Below, piece after piece: positions 1 through 12,429 of a stretch of 64,000 bases of DNA (its first letter is position 1; each line of letters begins with the position of its first letter). Origin of the DNA: Streptomyces sp. NBC_00461 (lineage in GTDB: Bacteria; Actinomycetota; Actinomycetes; Streptomycetales; Streptomycetaceae); the NCBI RefSeq assembly GCF_036013935.1, contig NZ_CP107902.1, positions 310,001 to 374,000 of the forward strand. The letters are read 5' to 3'. The position numbers and the translations under genes are program-made. The notes under the pieces were generated by a model. That model was not told where the DNA came from. It saw only the letters and a program-made list of their open reading frames with translations, and did no database searches.

Positions 1-385
1 CCCCGGCCGACGGCTCGTAGCGCAGCGCGAGGTCCCGCTCCAGGACCTCCGCCGGGATCGCGTGCCCGCGCCGCGCCAGCAGCCGCGGCGCCTCGTCGTA
101 CAGGCTCGGCTGCTGCAGCGCCTTCTCCAGCTCGGCGTGCACGCGCGGCGCGCCCCGGTGCGGGACCGGCATGGACGCGGACTTCTCGCCGAGCAGGAAC
201 TCCATCCGCCGGTACAGCGCGGACTGGAATCCGGAGCCCTCGCCGAGGGCCGACCGGTAGGAGTTGAACTGCGCGGGGGTCAGCCCGGCGAGCGGCGTCC
301 AGGAGGCGCCCAGGCTCAGCGTCTGGCCGCCGTCGGCGGAACATCCGGTCACGGCAGGTGCGGTCGCGGTGACCGGAGTCAGACG
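1..385 (-). pseudogene. Tryptophan 2,3-dioxygenase fragment, runs off the window
   Basis: Reading the minus strand from about 340 down to 1 gives a peptide with the tryptophan 2,3-dioxygenase core: LTPAQFNSYRSALGEGSGFQ, then YRRMEFLLGEKSASM and a later ELEKALQQPSLYDE. The haem-binding N-terminal part expected before this (roughly 90-100 residues, with the VHQxYELWF region) is absent; instead the frame runs back into the stop codon of the GH74 fragment at 386-388. The family opens the indole ring of tryptophan in the kynurenine pathway. This is a remnant whose 5' part was lost in a rearrangement; the 3' part continues outside the window. Confidence 0.7.
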
Positions 386-900
386 TCACTTCGGGTCGCC
401 GTAGATGATTCCGCGTCCGTTGGTCCCGAAGTAGACGCGGCCGTGGACCCGTGGGTCTCCGGTGATGGTGTTGCCGGTCCAGGCGTACTGGTGGCGGTCG
501 TCGTTGATACGGATCCACGTCCGGCCCGCGTCGTCGGACCGGAAGATGCCGCGCACGCCGTCGATCTTGGAGCTGGTGTAGACGGCGGGATACGTGGCGC
601 CGGGTGCGGCCTTGCCGAATCCGACGACATCGCCCTCGTCCACCGCCTCGAACCTGGCGAAGGACGATCCGGAGTCGGTCGACCGCCACATCCCGTACGT
701 CGTGGGGGTGGTGGGCTTGTTGGTGCCGCCGGCCAGCCAGATGTCGCCCTCCTGGCCCGGTACCGGCTTGAACCGGACGTTCCCCGCAGTGGGCAGACCG
801 GTGGCCGCCGTGGCCTTGAAGCTCTTGCCGCCGTCCGTGCTGAGGTAGAAGACGCCGGAGCCGTAGGCGTAGAACCGGACGTCCGTGGCCGCCGTCCTCC
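386..900 (-). pseudogene. GH74 xyloglucanase C-terminal fragment
   Basis: The minus-strand frame encodes the last part of a GH74 seven-bladed propeller: FYAYGSGVFYLSTDGGKSF, EGDIWLAGG, WRSTDSGSSFARF, GIFRSDDAGRTWIRIND and the usual end GTNGRGIIYGDPK before TGA. Full GH74 enzymes are over 700 residues, secreted, and cut xyloglucan; only about 165 residues remain. Homology stops near position 900, where a plus-strand NRPS-type fragment begins, so the two genes were joined by a deletion or recombination. The in-frame start listed upstream (1042) is an artefact of reading through the neighbour. Confidence 0.8.
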
Positions 901-1505
901 AAGCCGCGTACGCGTGTGCACTCGCCGAACACATGGGCATCGACAAGTGCATGTTCAACACCGTGACAGCCAACCGGCAGAGCGCGTTGGCCCGCGAGGC
1001 GGTGGCCCATGTCGCCGGCAGGGTCCTCGTCCCGGTCGACACGTCCCTGGGAAGCGACCGGTTCCCGGCGCTGTGCCGGGCTGTCGACGCGGCACTCGTC
1101 AGGTCCGCCTCAGTCAGCCTGCGAGAGCCTGACCGCTACGCCAAATCCTTGGACGAGGCCTCGGCCGAACTGGGCCGCTCCGCGCACAATCCGTACATGG
1201 TCAACATCCGGCCCGTAGCGCCCGGAACGCTGATCCGGTCTCGCCCGGGCAGGGCACAGGAAATCGAGCGCTCCATGGCCTCCAGCCGGTACGGACGATT
1301 CCCCAAACCCGTCGACGCGTACTCCGGACAGGTCAACTTCGATGTGTGGAGTGTGTGCGAGACGGCCGGAGTCAGTCTGGGGACGGATGCGACGTCGTTC
1401 GACGCGACGGATCTCGAACACATACTGCTGTCCTTCGAGAGCCGGCTGGTCAGGGCCGCGATCGGCGGGCACGCCGCACGGAGCGGCTCCTTCGCCGGCG
1501 TGTGA
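901..1505 (+). pseudogene. NRPS condensation-type domain, C-terminal fragment
   Basis: The plus frame carries the second half of a condensation-domain-like acyltransferase: MFNTVTANRQ, then AGRVLVPVDTSLGSDRFPAL, YMVNIRP and DLEHILLSFESRLVRAA. The N-terminal half with the HHxxxD active site is missing. The only possible start (885) lies in sequence shared with the GH74 remnant, so this is a truncated gene and not an independent small protein. Family assignment rests on the overall pattern and is moderately sure. Confidence 0.55.
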
Positions 1506-1559
1506 CCTCTGTGGAAACGAGGCCCTCGGGAGCCTTGAGTTCTCGTGGCGACCGCAAGG

Positions 1560-1660
1560 TCGTGAACGAACGAAGCCGGCCGGGGAGCTTGCCCTGCGCC
1601 GCCAGTTCCAGATGCTTGCGCTTCGTACGCCGCGAGGTGTCCGCTGTGACCGAGCTCGCT
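1560..1660 (-). pseudogene. Large serine recombinase scrap cut by the IS
   Basis: The minus strand reads DTSRRTKRKHLELAAQGKL, close to the SRRxxRKHxELAxxGKxxGG segment that follows the catalytic domain in large serine recombinases. Only about 30 residues are recognisable. The fragment stops at the left inverted repeat of the IS at 1661, so the insertion or an associated deletion removed the rest. Confidence 0.35.
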
Positions 1661-1679
1661 AGGGCCTGTCTCTTCGATC
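1661..1679 (+). repeat. Left terminal inverted repeat of the IS5 element
   Basis: AGGGCCTGTCTCTTCGATC is an exact reverse complement of 3226-3244. The flanking cgcTA may be the target duplication. Confidence 0.9.
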
Positions 1680-1727
1680 TTGGGGGATCTCTCGTGACCG
1701 AGGTGGTGTAACCCCTACGCTGCGGGA

Positions 1728-2174
1728 ATGCGGGAGTTGACGTTGCGTGTCCGGGTGGCTGCCTACGTCCTGCGCCGGCGCGCGGGACAGTCGGTGGAGT
1801 TGCTCGTGTTCGACCACGACGCGGACCTGCCGCCCGGCACGCACGTCCCGGCGGGGGGTGTGGCTCCGGAGGAGCCACTGGAAGAGGCAGTGTTGCGGGA
1901 AGTCACGGAGGAGTGCGGGCTGACGTGCGTTCGGGTGCTGCGCCCCCTCGCGGAGGAGCACACCCCGCACCCGATCCGCCACTTCCCCCGCCACACCACC
2001 TTCTTCGAACTGGAGGTGGACGGCGACGCAGATGTCCCGGATGCGTGGGACCACCACGTGACGGGCACGGGGCGCGACAACGGCATGACGTTCCACTGCC
2101 GTTTTGAGCCGCTACCCCTGGGCTTCCCTTTGGCGGATGGTCAGGACGCCTGGCTGGATCGACTGGAAGCATAA
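1728..2174 (+). CDS. NUDIX hydrolase (IS passenger)
   Basis: This 148-residue protein has a complete NUDIX box, GX5EX7REUXEEXGU, read as GGVAPEE...LREVTEECGL at residues about 44-66. The family hydrolyses nucleoside diphosphates linked to another group (Nudix substrates such as oxidised or modified nucleotides, or nucleotide sugars); the substrate here cannot be told. It ends PLADGQDAWLDRLEA, a full C-terminus, so the gene looks intact. It lies inside the inverted repeats of the IS, 67 bp from the left end and 116 bp before the transposase, on the same strand. A start at the ATG 1728 is plausible (gcgggaATGcggg has a weak ribosome site). Confidence 0.85.
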   Translation: MRELTLRVRVAAYVLRRRAGQSVELLVFDHDADLPPGTHVPAGGVAPEEPLEEAVLREVTEECGLTCVRVLRPLAEEHTPHPIRHFPRHTTFFELEVDGDADVPDAWDHHVTGTGRDNGMTFHCRFEPLPLGFPLADGQDAWLDRLEA

Positions 2175-2289
2175 GCGCCGTCGCTTGGTCGCCTCCACAG
2201 CTGGTACATCACGTCGTGGATCGAGCGGGCTGGTGCGTGCCACCTCGGTGAGAAGGTGTCTCTGCGGCCAGTGACTCGTTGTTCTGGTC

Positions 2290-3227
2290 ATGCTCAGCAG
2301 GGGGGACCTCACGGATGGCGAGTGGGCGGTGCTCGCGCCGCTGCTGCCCAGGAGCAATAGCCGGTGCGGCCGGTGGCGGGACCACCGCCAGGTGATCAAC
2401 GGGATCATCCAGCGGCTCAGCACCGGCTGCCAGTGGCGCAAGCTGCCCGAACGCTTTGGCCCGTGGCAGACCATCCATAAACGCCATGCGCTGTGGTCGG
2501 TCGACGGCACCTGGGAGCGGCTGCTCCAGCACGTCCAGGCCGTCGCCGACGCAGCTGGCGATATCGACTTGAACATCAACATCGACTCCACCTCGATCCG
2601 CGCTCACCAGCACGCAGCTGGGGCTCCGAAAGACCCGCCACCAGCACCGCCAAGTGCCTCAAAAGGGGCCGCACAAAGATCAGTTCACGTGCGCGCGTAC
2701 TTGCGCCTGCGTCCGTTCCTGGCGGAGGCGGTGCGGCAGGCGAAGCACTCGGCCGCTCCCGCGGCGGACTGACCACGAAGATCCACCTGAGCGCGGACGG
2801 CAGGTGCCGCCCTCTCTCGCTGATCGCCACGCCCGGGCAGCGGGCAGACTGCACCCAGTTCGAGACGGTCATGGACAAGATCCGCGTCCCCCGGCTCGGC
2901 GCGGGCCGGCCAAGGCGGCTGCCGGACAGCGTCGGCGCCGACAAGGCCTACAGCAACAGACTGATTCGCCGCTATCTGCGACGACGCGGGATCCGGCACG
3001 TCATCCCGGAGAAGAGCGACACCAAGTCCGCCCGCCGGCGCAGAGGTTCAGACGGCGTCCGACCGCCCGGCTTCGACAAGACCCGGTACAAGGCCAGGAA
3101 CACTGTCGAGCGGGCGATCAACAAGATCAAGCAGTTCCGAGGCGTCGCTACCCGCTACGACAAGCGCGGATACGTCTACCTCGGCACCGTCACCGCTGCT
3201 GCACTCCTCATATGGCTCCGCTCATGA
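2290..3227 (+). CDS. IS5-family transposase, two overlapping frames
   Basis: Frame one (2290-2772) gives the N-terminal domain DLTDGEWAVLAPLLP, WRKLPERFGPW and the first catalytic Asp in NINIDSTSIRAHQH. Frame two (open from about 2493, ends 3227) gives LGRSRGGLTTKIHLSADG, the second Asp in GADKAY, and the catalytic Glu in ARNTVERAINKIKQF. The second frame is -1 relative to the first, as in IS427-group elements that make transposase by frameshifting. AAAAGGGG at 2661-2668 lies in the overlap and is a candidate slip site, but I cannot prove it; a simple mutation is the alternative. The stop codon lies inside the right inverted repeat. Confidence 0.8.
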
Positions 3228-3242
3228 TCGAAGAGACAGGCC

Positions 3243-3244
<2 letters not shown>
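3226..3244 (+). repeat. Right terminal inverted repeat of the IS5 element
   Basis: GATCGAAGAGACAGGCCCT, exact complement of the left end. It abuts the CTAG (3243-3246) at which the long inverted repeat begins. Confidence 0.9.
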
Positions 3245-4998
<1,754 letters not shown>

Positions 4999-5114
4999 CC
5001 GGTGGCGTGACACAGGTCCGGCTCCGGTCCTGACGTTCGCGGGCAACGACGCACGCCGGGCCCGGTGAGTGTCACAGCGAGCGATCAGGAACGGGTGGAG
5101 TTGGGGCGGGCTCG

Positions 5115-5614
5115 GTGCAAGGCCGAGCCCGCCCGTGGACGCGGAGAACCCGGATGGTGGCGGTCTCGTCCTGGTCGAAGCCCATGTCCATCGTGATCAC
5201 GGCCGGCCAGCGGGGCGATTCCCCGCAGTTCGAGCCTGTCCTGAACAAGGTACGTGTCCCGCGTCGTGGGCCGGGCAGGCTGCGCACTCGGCCCGACCGT
5301 GTGCGCGCCGACAAGGCGTACGCCTCCCGAAAGAACCGCGCTTACCTGCGGCGGCGCGGGATCCGCTGCACCATCCCGGACAAGGCCGACCAGGCGCTCA
5401 ACCGCAAGAAGCGCGGCTCGCGCGGCGGCCGACCGCCGAAGTTCGACCCGCAGGACTACAAGGCTCGGCACGCGGTCGAGTGCGGCATCAACCGCCTCAA
5501 AAGGCGCCGAGCCGTGGCCATGAGGTACGACAAGCTCGCGGTCCGCTACGAGGCGACCGTCCTCGTAGCGGCCATCAATGAGTGGCTGTGACCAGCACTT
5601 TCGAGACACGCCCT
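5115..5614 (+). pseudogene. IS5-family transposase 3' remnant with right end
   Basis: From about 5170 the frame encodes the C-terminal half of an IS5 transposase: VITAGQRGDSPQFEPVLNKV, RADKAYASRKNRAYLRRRGI, and HAVECGINRLKRRRAVAMRY with the catalytic Glu. The N-terminal domain and first Asp are gone. A terminal repeat-like end GAGACACGCCCTAG (5601-5614) follows the stop, so the right end of the element survives. It is related to, but not the same as, the element at 1661-3244. Confidence 0.8.
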
Positions 5615-5984
5615 AGTCGCCCAGGCCTCTGGCCCAGAACTCGCTCGGGCCGTGGACGGCGACGTCGGTCGCCCTGGCGATAGCGCGGTCGATTTCAGCG
5701 TCATCGCCGCTGCCGATCGCAGCCCAGAGACGGCTGAAGCCCGTGCCACTGCGGCGGTAGACGACGACCTCGGCTGCGGCGTCGTTGGGCAGAGGCCAGG
5801 CCGGGAGTGTGGCCAGGCCCAGGCTCGTGAGGTAGCCGAGCGCGTAGGACTCCGTCAGGTTGCTGTGACGTGCGGGAACGCAGACCCCGCGACTGTCGGC
5901 CCGGCGAACCGCCGGGTGGGCTCGCGCAGGTCGACGCTGCCCTTGCCGCCGGTCGGCGAGACCGGCGGCGAGGTCCGCGAACAA
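5613..5984 (-). CDS. Unknown protein, probably truncated by the IS remnant
   Basis: A 123-residue frame with coding-like composition in its second half (ESYALGYLTSLGLATLPAWP, then VVVYRRSGTGFSRLWAAI). I do not recognise the family. The stop TAG is built from the CTAG at the end of the IS5 remnant, so the natural C-terminus has been replaced. The first 40 residues are Arg/Ala rich and may not be translated. Treat as a possible 3'-truncated gene. Confidence 0.35.
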   Translation of the reverse strand: MFADLAAGLADRRQGQRRPARAHPAVRRADSRGVCVPARHSNLTESYALGYLTSLGLATLPAWPLPNDAAAEVVVYRRSGTGFSRLWAAIGSGDDAEIDRAIARATDVAVHGPSEFWARGLGD

Positions 5985-6360
5985 CGCTGACTGGGAGCAG
6001 TACCTTCAGCTGCTCGCAGTGATCAACGGCTGGTCGCCCCCGGAAAACCTGGCACCGGTACTCGACTGGTTCATCCAGGCCGTGCGTGCCCGGATATCGG
6101 GGCAGCGGCCCGGTCCCGACGGGGCGTGGCCGGACCGGTTCACGTCACATTGCCTTCGCCTGGACGGCGGGTTCTGGGCTGGGCCGCGCCCTGGCGGCAA
6201 CTTCCGAGTGGCGGCGCGGCCGCCCGTACCGCGGGAGGCGATGCCGCGCGGCTTGACGTCGACCGGCCCGCCGCAGCCTCCGGACTCCTCCCGATATCAC
6301 GCTGTACGGCAGCCAGGACGGTGTCGACATCCTGCTCAGCCACCAGGAGGCACAGGCCAC
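5985..6360. other. No clear gene
   Basis: The plus strand has a coding-like stretch (DWEQYLQLLAVINGWSPPEN, then VLDWFIQAVRARI, about 5995-6110) without a credible start and with an arbitrary end. It may be a fragment of an unknown gene. Nothing else is visible. Confidence 0.3.
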
Positions 6361-6410
6361 AGACGGCTCGGCCCCCTGCTTCCCGAGTGAGGCAGGGGGC
6401 CGAGCCGTCT
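6361..6410 (-). terminator. Strong hairpin downstream of the YceI remnant
   Basis: A perfect 19-bp stem (6361-6379 with 6392-6410, AGACGGCTCGGCCCCCTGC and complement) with a 12-nt loop follows the stop of the YceI fragment by 7 bp. There is no long U run, as is common in Streptomyces. Confidence 0.7.
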
Positions 6411-6416
6411 CCGCCG

Positions 6417-6655
6417 TCAGGCGAGCGGCGGAAGCTGTTCGCCCTGGACGGCCTGGAGGTCGATCCCGACGCCGAGCGTGGTGCCGATGGCGGCCATGCC
6501 GGCCTGGACGACCTGGACGGCCTGGTTGTAGTTCATCGCGAAGTCCTCGCGCGGCAGTTCCACGGTGGCCCGGAACGCGGCCCGTGGGCCGCCCCACGGG
6601 TCGGGACCGGTGCCGAGGTAGGCCAGGTCGAGGTCAACGACCCGGGCCTTTCTTG
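6417..6655 (-). pseudogene. YceI-family lipid-binding protein, C-terminal fragment
   Basis: The minus strand encodes DLAYLGTGPDPWGGPRAAF, ATVELPREDFAMNYNQAVQ and IGTTLGVGIDLQAVQ, the C-terminal strands of the YceI beta-barrel that binds polyprenyl or lipid-like ligands. Family members are about 180 residues; only about 77 remain, and homology stops near 6655. The native terminator (6361-6410) is kept, showing that the 3' end is undisturbed. Confidence 0.65.
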
Positions 6656-6752
6656 TTTTCTGACCGCCGACGCCGGCGCGGAGGCCGACGGCCCGGCGCG
6701 CACGCCACGGGTGGGTGGCGTTGCTGCCGGGCCGTCAGTCACTCACGCGGTC

Positions 6753-8540
6753 TCATTTCCCGTGCAAACCCCTGCGGCGACGTCCGCGAAGCACCAGCAC
6801 GCCGCCGGCAGCGATGACCAGCAGGCCACCGAGGGCGCTGTACATGACAGCGTTGCTCGCCCCGGTGGAAGCCAGGTCGCCGGACGCGCTGCTCGGGGTC
6901 GCCTGGCCGACGGGTGCGCCGATCCCCCCCTGCGCACGGGTGCCGCCGATCGTGCCGGAGGAGGAGACAACCGGCGTGGGGGCGGTCGGCGTGGGGGCGG
7001 GCGTCGGCTTGTCAGCTATGGCAGTCCCCGACGCGGGCTTCATCTGAAGAGTCGTGATCGAGTACGGCGGCAGCGTCTGTGCGACCGCCGTGCCCCGCTT
7101 CGCCGTCGTCAGGGCGGTGCCTCCCTTGGCGTACGAAACGGTCGTGACCGCCCCTGCGGCCGGGGTGAATCCGGCGTACGAGAGCGACACCTGCGCCGCG
7201 TTCTGCGGGCTCTTGTTGGTCAGCATGACGTTCAGACCGCCGGTGCTGTTCCGCACCGCGTGCACAGTGACCGACGAGTTGCCCGAGGACGACTTGACGA
7301 TGGTGTCGCCAGGCTTCGCCAGTGCGGTCAGCGAGCGGATGCCCCAGTAGGTGGGGAAGGTTGTGTCGCGCGGCGGTTGGCACTTCCCCCCGGCGCAGGT
7401 GCCGGCGGAGAGAATGCCCCCGTCCTGGTAGTCGGTCTGGCCGTTGACGGTGGTGGGCGCTTGGTCCGTGCCGTTGTGCAGGTTCCACCAGTCCACGTGG
7501 GTGGCGCCCTGCTCGAACCAGGTCATGTAGGTGTCCGGCGCGAACAGGGCCGCGGCCTGACTGGTCAAGGCGGGCGAGCCGACGCCGTCGGTCTCGGTGA
7601 CCGCGATCTCCACCGAAGCGGCGCGCGAGCCCGCGTACTTGGCGATCAGCGAGCGCAGCTCGGACGTGGTACCGGCGATCCGGGAGGGGGTGTTCAGCAG
7701 GTCGGCCGTGGTTTTGCCGCCCGGATACCAGTGGACGATGGCGAAGTCGATCGACTTCGCCGCGATGGAGAGCACCGTGTTGTTCCAGTCGGCGCTGTCA
7801 CCGGGAGCCTTCTCCTTATCCGGCCAGCCGCCGGGGGTGGTGAGCACCGCTCCGATCTTCACCGTCGGGTCCACGGCCTTCATCGCCTTCGAGTAGGCGA
7901 TCAGGTTCTTCGCGTACGCCGTCGGGCTCTTGTCGGCGTGATCGTCACGTTCCCAGCCCTTGCCGTCGCCGTAGTGCCCGTTGCCGTAGACCTCGTTGCC
8001 GATCTCCCAGTACTTCACGCCGTAGCCCTTGTCGACGTTGGAGTACTTGACCCAGTCGGCGGCCTCCTGGGGGGTGCCGGAACCGTAGTTCGCGGTCAGG
8101 ATCGGCCGGGCGCCGACCTTCTTCGCGGTGGCCATGAAGTGGTCGAAGTCGGTGTTGGAGGGGATCCAGCCGGTGCCGTCGCCGGAGGTGTGGGTCTTCC
8201 AGTGGTAGTCGTCCGCGCCGGAGCCGCCGGGATAGCGCAGCTGCCGAACTCCCGCGGCCTTCATCAGCGAGGTCACCTTGGCGTCCCCCATGTGCTCGTC
8301 GCCGAAGCCCGTGTTGAGGCCGACACCACTGCTGGGCACCTTGCCCAGGGAGGTACGGGCATCCACACGGATGCCGATGGTCGGCGCGGCGCCCGCGCTG
8401 GGCGCCAGGGCGCCGACGCCGACCGAGGCGGCGAGCACCGCCACCGCCCCCGCGACAAAGCGGCGGCGCATCCGGCTACGGCGGGGCGTGCGACCCCGAG
8501 GCATCGGCTGCTCGGCGGATCTCGGGTTGTCTGGTGACAC
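6753..8540 (-). CDS. Wall-anchored clan GH-A glycoside hydrolase (arabinofuranosidase-like)
   Basis: The best start is GTG 8540 (GGAG six bases upstream), giving about 595 residues. It has a long N-region with RRSRMRRRF, a hydrophobic core and AGA cleavage site. The catalytic barrel shows VRQLRYPGGSGADDYHW, KYWEIGNEVYGNG with the probable acid/base Glu, and VEIAVTETDGVG with a candidate nucleophile Glu, the two-Glu pattern of clan GH-A enzymes. A Pro/Thr linker precedes the sorting signal LASTG, a membrane segment and RGRRRRG tail: LAXTG is the motif used by class E sortases of Streptomyces. It therefore should be displayed on the cell wall. The exact GH family and substrate are not certain; neighbours (two GH62) suggest arabinose-containing plant polymers. 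Confidence 0.8.
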   Translation of the reverse strand: MSPDNPRSAEQPMPRGRTPRRSRMRRRFVAGAVAVLAASVGVGALAPSAGAAPTIGIRVDARTSLGKVPSSGVGLNTGFGDEHMGDAKVTSLMKAAGVRQLRYPGGSGADDYHWKTHTSGDGTGWIPSNTDFDHFMATAKKVGARPILTANYGSGTPQEAADWVKYSNVDKGYGVKYWEIGNEVYGNGHYGDGKGWERDDHADKSPTAYAKNLIAYSKAMKAVDPTVKIGAVLTTPGGWPDKEKAPGDSADWNNTVLSIAAKSIDFAIVHWYPGGKTTADLLNTPSRIAGTTSELRSLIAKYAGSRAASVEIAVTETDGVGSPALTSQAAALFAPDTYMTWFEQGATHVDWWNLHNGTDQAPTTVNGQTDYQDGGILSAGTCAGGKCQPPRDTTFPTYWGIRSLTALAKPGDTIVKSSSGNSSVTVHAVRNSTGGLNVMLTNKSPQNAAQVSLSYAGFTPAAGAVTTVSYAKGGTALTTAKRGTAVAQTLPPYSITTLQMKPASGTAIADKPTPAPTPTAPTPVVSSSGTIGGTRAQGGIGAPVGQATPSSASGDLASTGASNAVMYSALGGLLVIAAGGVLVLRGRRRRGLHGK

Positions 8541-8902
8541 GTGGGGCTCCGATCGGGTGTTGACACAGAAGGCGTAGGGCCGCTGACCACGGCTCGCCCT
8601 CGTCGGTACGCCCCTAAGTAGCCACTCAGAGCGGAAAGGTTGCCATCTCAATCGTTTTTTTCGCCGAGACGCGGTCGCACCGTCTCACCGGACCCGGTGA
8701 CCCCGTGACCCGGTGACACGCCCGGGCTCCTTTCGACCTCGACGGCGCGAACCATCACATGCTTCCGGCCGCACACCGACCCGCGGTGGCCGAGCGGCTG
8801 AAGCCGCACAGGAAGCACGGGAAAAGACAGACGGCGGCCGCCGCCACCGCGACGGCCCTGTTCTCGTATAGCTACCGCCAGGTGATGTGTGGCGCTGAGT
8901 AG

Positions 8903-9495
8903 CTACTTGGGGCTGCGGTCGTGCTGCTGAAGGGCGGCGAAGTCGGCGTGTGCTGTCTCGACGGCCTCGGGGTACGCCTGGGTCTTCTCGTGTTCGGCGA
9001 GGGCCCGGTAGATGCCGACGACGGACGGGCTCGGTCCCTTGCGCTTGCCGGTGGGGATGACCAGGGCGGGTTGGATCTGCTCGACGGACTCGCCGAGTGC
9101 CTTGGGCCGCAGCACGGTGTGCAGCATGTCGTCGGTCATGACCGGGGCCGGCCACCGTACTTGCCCTTGCGAGCCGCGGTGTCGAGTCCCTCCAGCGTCG
9201 ACTCCCGGATGTTCTCCCGCTCGGTCTCGGCCATCGCGGCGAAGAAGCCGAACAGCAGCTTGCCGGGGCCAGTGGGATCGTAGATGCCGGGCAGCGGGCC
9301 GGCGAGCATCTCCAGCACCAGGCCGTGCTCGGTCAGATGGTCCGCGAGGGCGGCGAGTTCTGCCGCGTCGCGCCCCAGCCTCTTCATCTCGAACACGGTG
9401 AAGATGACCCGGCAGTGCGGGGCGTGCGCCTTGATCTCCCGGGCGGTCTTCAGCGCCTCCTCGAGCTCATTGGGGATCTCGCGCGGGATGTCTCC
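8903..9495 (-). pseudogene. Serine resolvase, truncated and frameshifted
   Basis: The minus strand has the C-terminal part of a resolvase/invertase: LEEALKTAREIKAHAP, VFEMKRLGRDAAELAALADH, GPLPGIYDPTGPGKLLFGFF and ERENIRESTLEGLDTAARKG. A single-base shift at about 9139-9150 turns GGRPPVMTDDML into GGRPRS and a stop; the DNA-binding tail continues in the next frame (8903-9139, ESVEQIQPALVIPTGKRKG, SVVGIYRALAEHEKT). The N-terminal 50 residues with the catalytic Ser are missing beyond about 9495. Confidence 0.75.
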
Positions 9496-9823
9496 GCCGA
9501 CCCCGACCGGCCCTCGCGCAAGGGAAGGCAGGGCCGGCTTGACTACCTCGAAGAGCGCGGCGCCATCGACGCGGCCATCGAGACGCTCGAACGTGCCTGG
9601 ACTCAGTACGAGGTATACCGGGCCGCTCAAAGGGATTGAGAACAGGGCCGCCGACCGGGCTGGTCCCGGAACCTCTCTGGGACCTCCGAGGGCGACCAAC
9701 GACGACAGGCAACGACCACTGACGACCGGTCGACCGCAGGTCAGTTGGGGTAGCCAGCCCCCGACCAGGGCCAAAAGGCGGGCCCGCCAGACCCAGGGCA
9801 TGGAGAAGTAACGGGACGCCAGT

Positions 9824-9863
9824 AAGCCCCCACCCCGCGGTTTCCTCGCGGGGCGGGGGCTTT
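9824..9863 (+). terminator. Rho-independent-type terminator
   Basis: Stem of 16 bp with one A-C mismatch (9824-9839 with 9847-9862), 7-nt loop, followed by TTT. It probably ended transcription of a plus-strand gene now lost. Confidence 0.65.
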
Positions 9864-10091
9864 CTGGTGGGGCTGGGCCGTCTCCGGGCCAAATCGCCAG
9901 GGCATGGTGGACCACGTCATCGACTTGATCCACCAGGCCGACCAGCCGGGCACCAGCGGCGTTCGGCCACGACTTCCTCGAATGCGGGATCGTCGTCGAA
10001 TCCTGCCGGACTGCGCGCGGATGTCAGGTACGGATCAGTGCACGCTTGCCCGTTACGCCGCCATGCACCCGCGGGGGAAACCCACGAGAGG

Positions 10092-10126
10092 GAGGAACCC
10101 CGGCCGACCCTCGACCGGGGTTCCTC
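10092..10126. terminator. Hairpin 3' of GH62 gene 2
   Basis: GAGGAACCCCGG (10092-10103) pairs with CCGGGGTTCCTC (10115-10126), loop 11 nt. It lies about 105 bp past the stop of the minus-strand GH62 gene and may be its terminator. Confidence 0.5.
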
Positions 10127-10230
10127 AAGGTGGTGAGTATCGGTCAGCAGGTGGAGTCGCCCACGCCGTAAACCGCTCGTCTACGCGCCGGCGGACCGCC
10201 CCACATCGCGATCACCGTGGATCAGGCGGG

Positions 10231-11974
<1,744 letters not shown>

Positions 11975-12361
11975 GTGCCCGACCCGCGCTTGCGGCGGGG
12001 CCGGTGGCACTCAATGACGCCGGTCCGGTCGACGTGTGCCTGCGGCGGTCGTCTGCGGAGCGGGGAGCGTCGAGAACTCGCCGAGCGGGGTGCGAGTGAC
12101 GGGCGAGCAGTCCTGCTCATCCCGCACCGCAGCGACGCGGCCGATGAGCGCGCGCTGCCCGGCGACTACCGCAAGATCCTGGCGATCGTGCGGGAGGCCG
12201 ACGGCCCGGTGCAGGTCAGGGCGGTCGGCGAGCGGCTGGGCCTGGACGCCTCGGTGCGCGGCAAGCTGGAGCCGCTGCGGGCGAAGATGACCAAGCTCGC
12301 CGACCGCGGCCGGCTGCACAAGCGTCCCGACGGCAGGTTCACCGCACGCGCGCAGGCGTAG
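11975..12361 (+). pseudogene. Unknown winged-helix-like fragment
   Basis: The second half is coding-like: LPGDYRKILAIVREADGPVQ, VRAVGERLGLDASVRGKLEP, then LADRGRLHKRPDGRFTAR. This pattern (initiate, short helix-turn-helix, wing, KRPDGRFT end) resembles small wHTH proteins often found beside Streptomyces transposases. The first 50 residues have no coding character and start exactly at the edge of the inverted repeat, so the gene is probably 5'-truncated. Confidence 0.4.
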
Positions 12362-12429
12362 GGAGGCGGGCGCCGACGGGGCGTAACTCGCACTCCCCCG
12401 GCGGCAGTTGAGTTTGGTGTGAAGAAAAA

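Larger units (their letters stand above)
9496..10230. other. Mosaic stretch without an intact gene
   Basis: A plus-strand tail (RLDYLEERGAIDAAIETLER, stop at 9637-9639) looks like the end of an unknown reading frame joined to the resolvase remnant. Beyond it are two hairpins (9824-9863, 10092-10126) and otherwise no frame I can support. Confidence 0.4.

Noticed and set aside
62..1132. 356-codon plus-strand open frame
   Set aside because: Antisense shadow of the dioxygenase and GH74 fragments; Arg/Gly/Val-rich product without motifs.
6126..8537. 803-codon plus-strand open frame
   Set aside because: Lies opposite the LAXTG glycoside hydrolase, which has clear motifs; product is Arg/Gly/Val rich, as expected from high-GC antisense.
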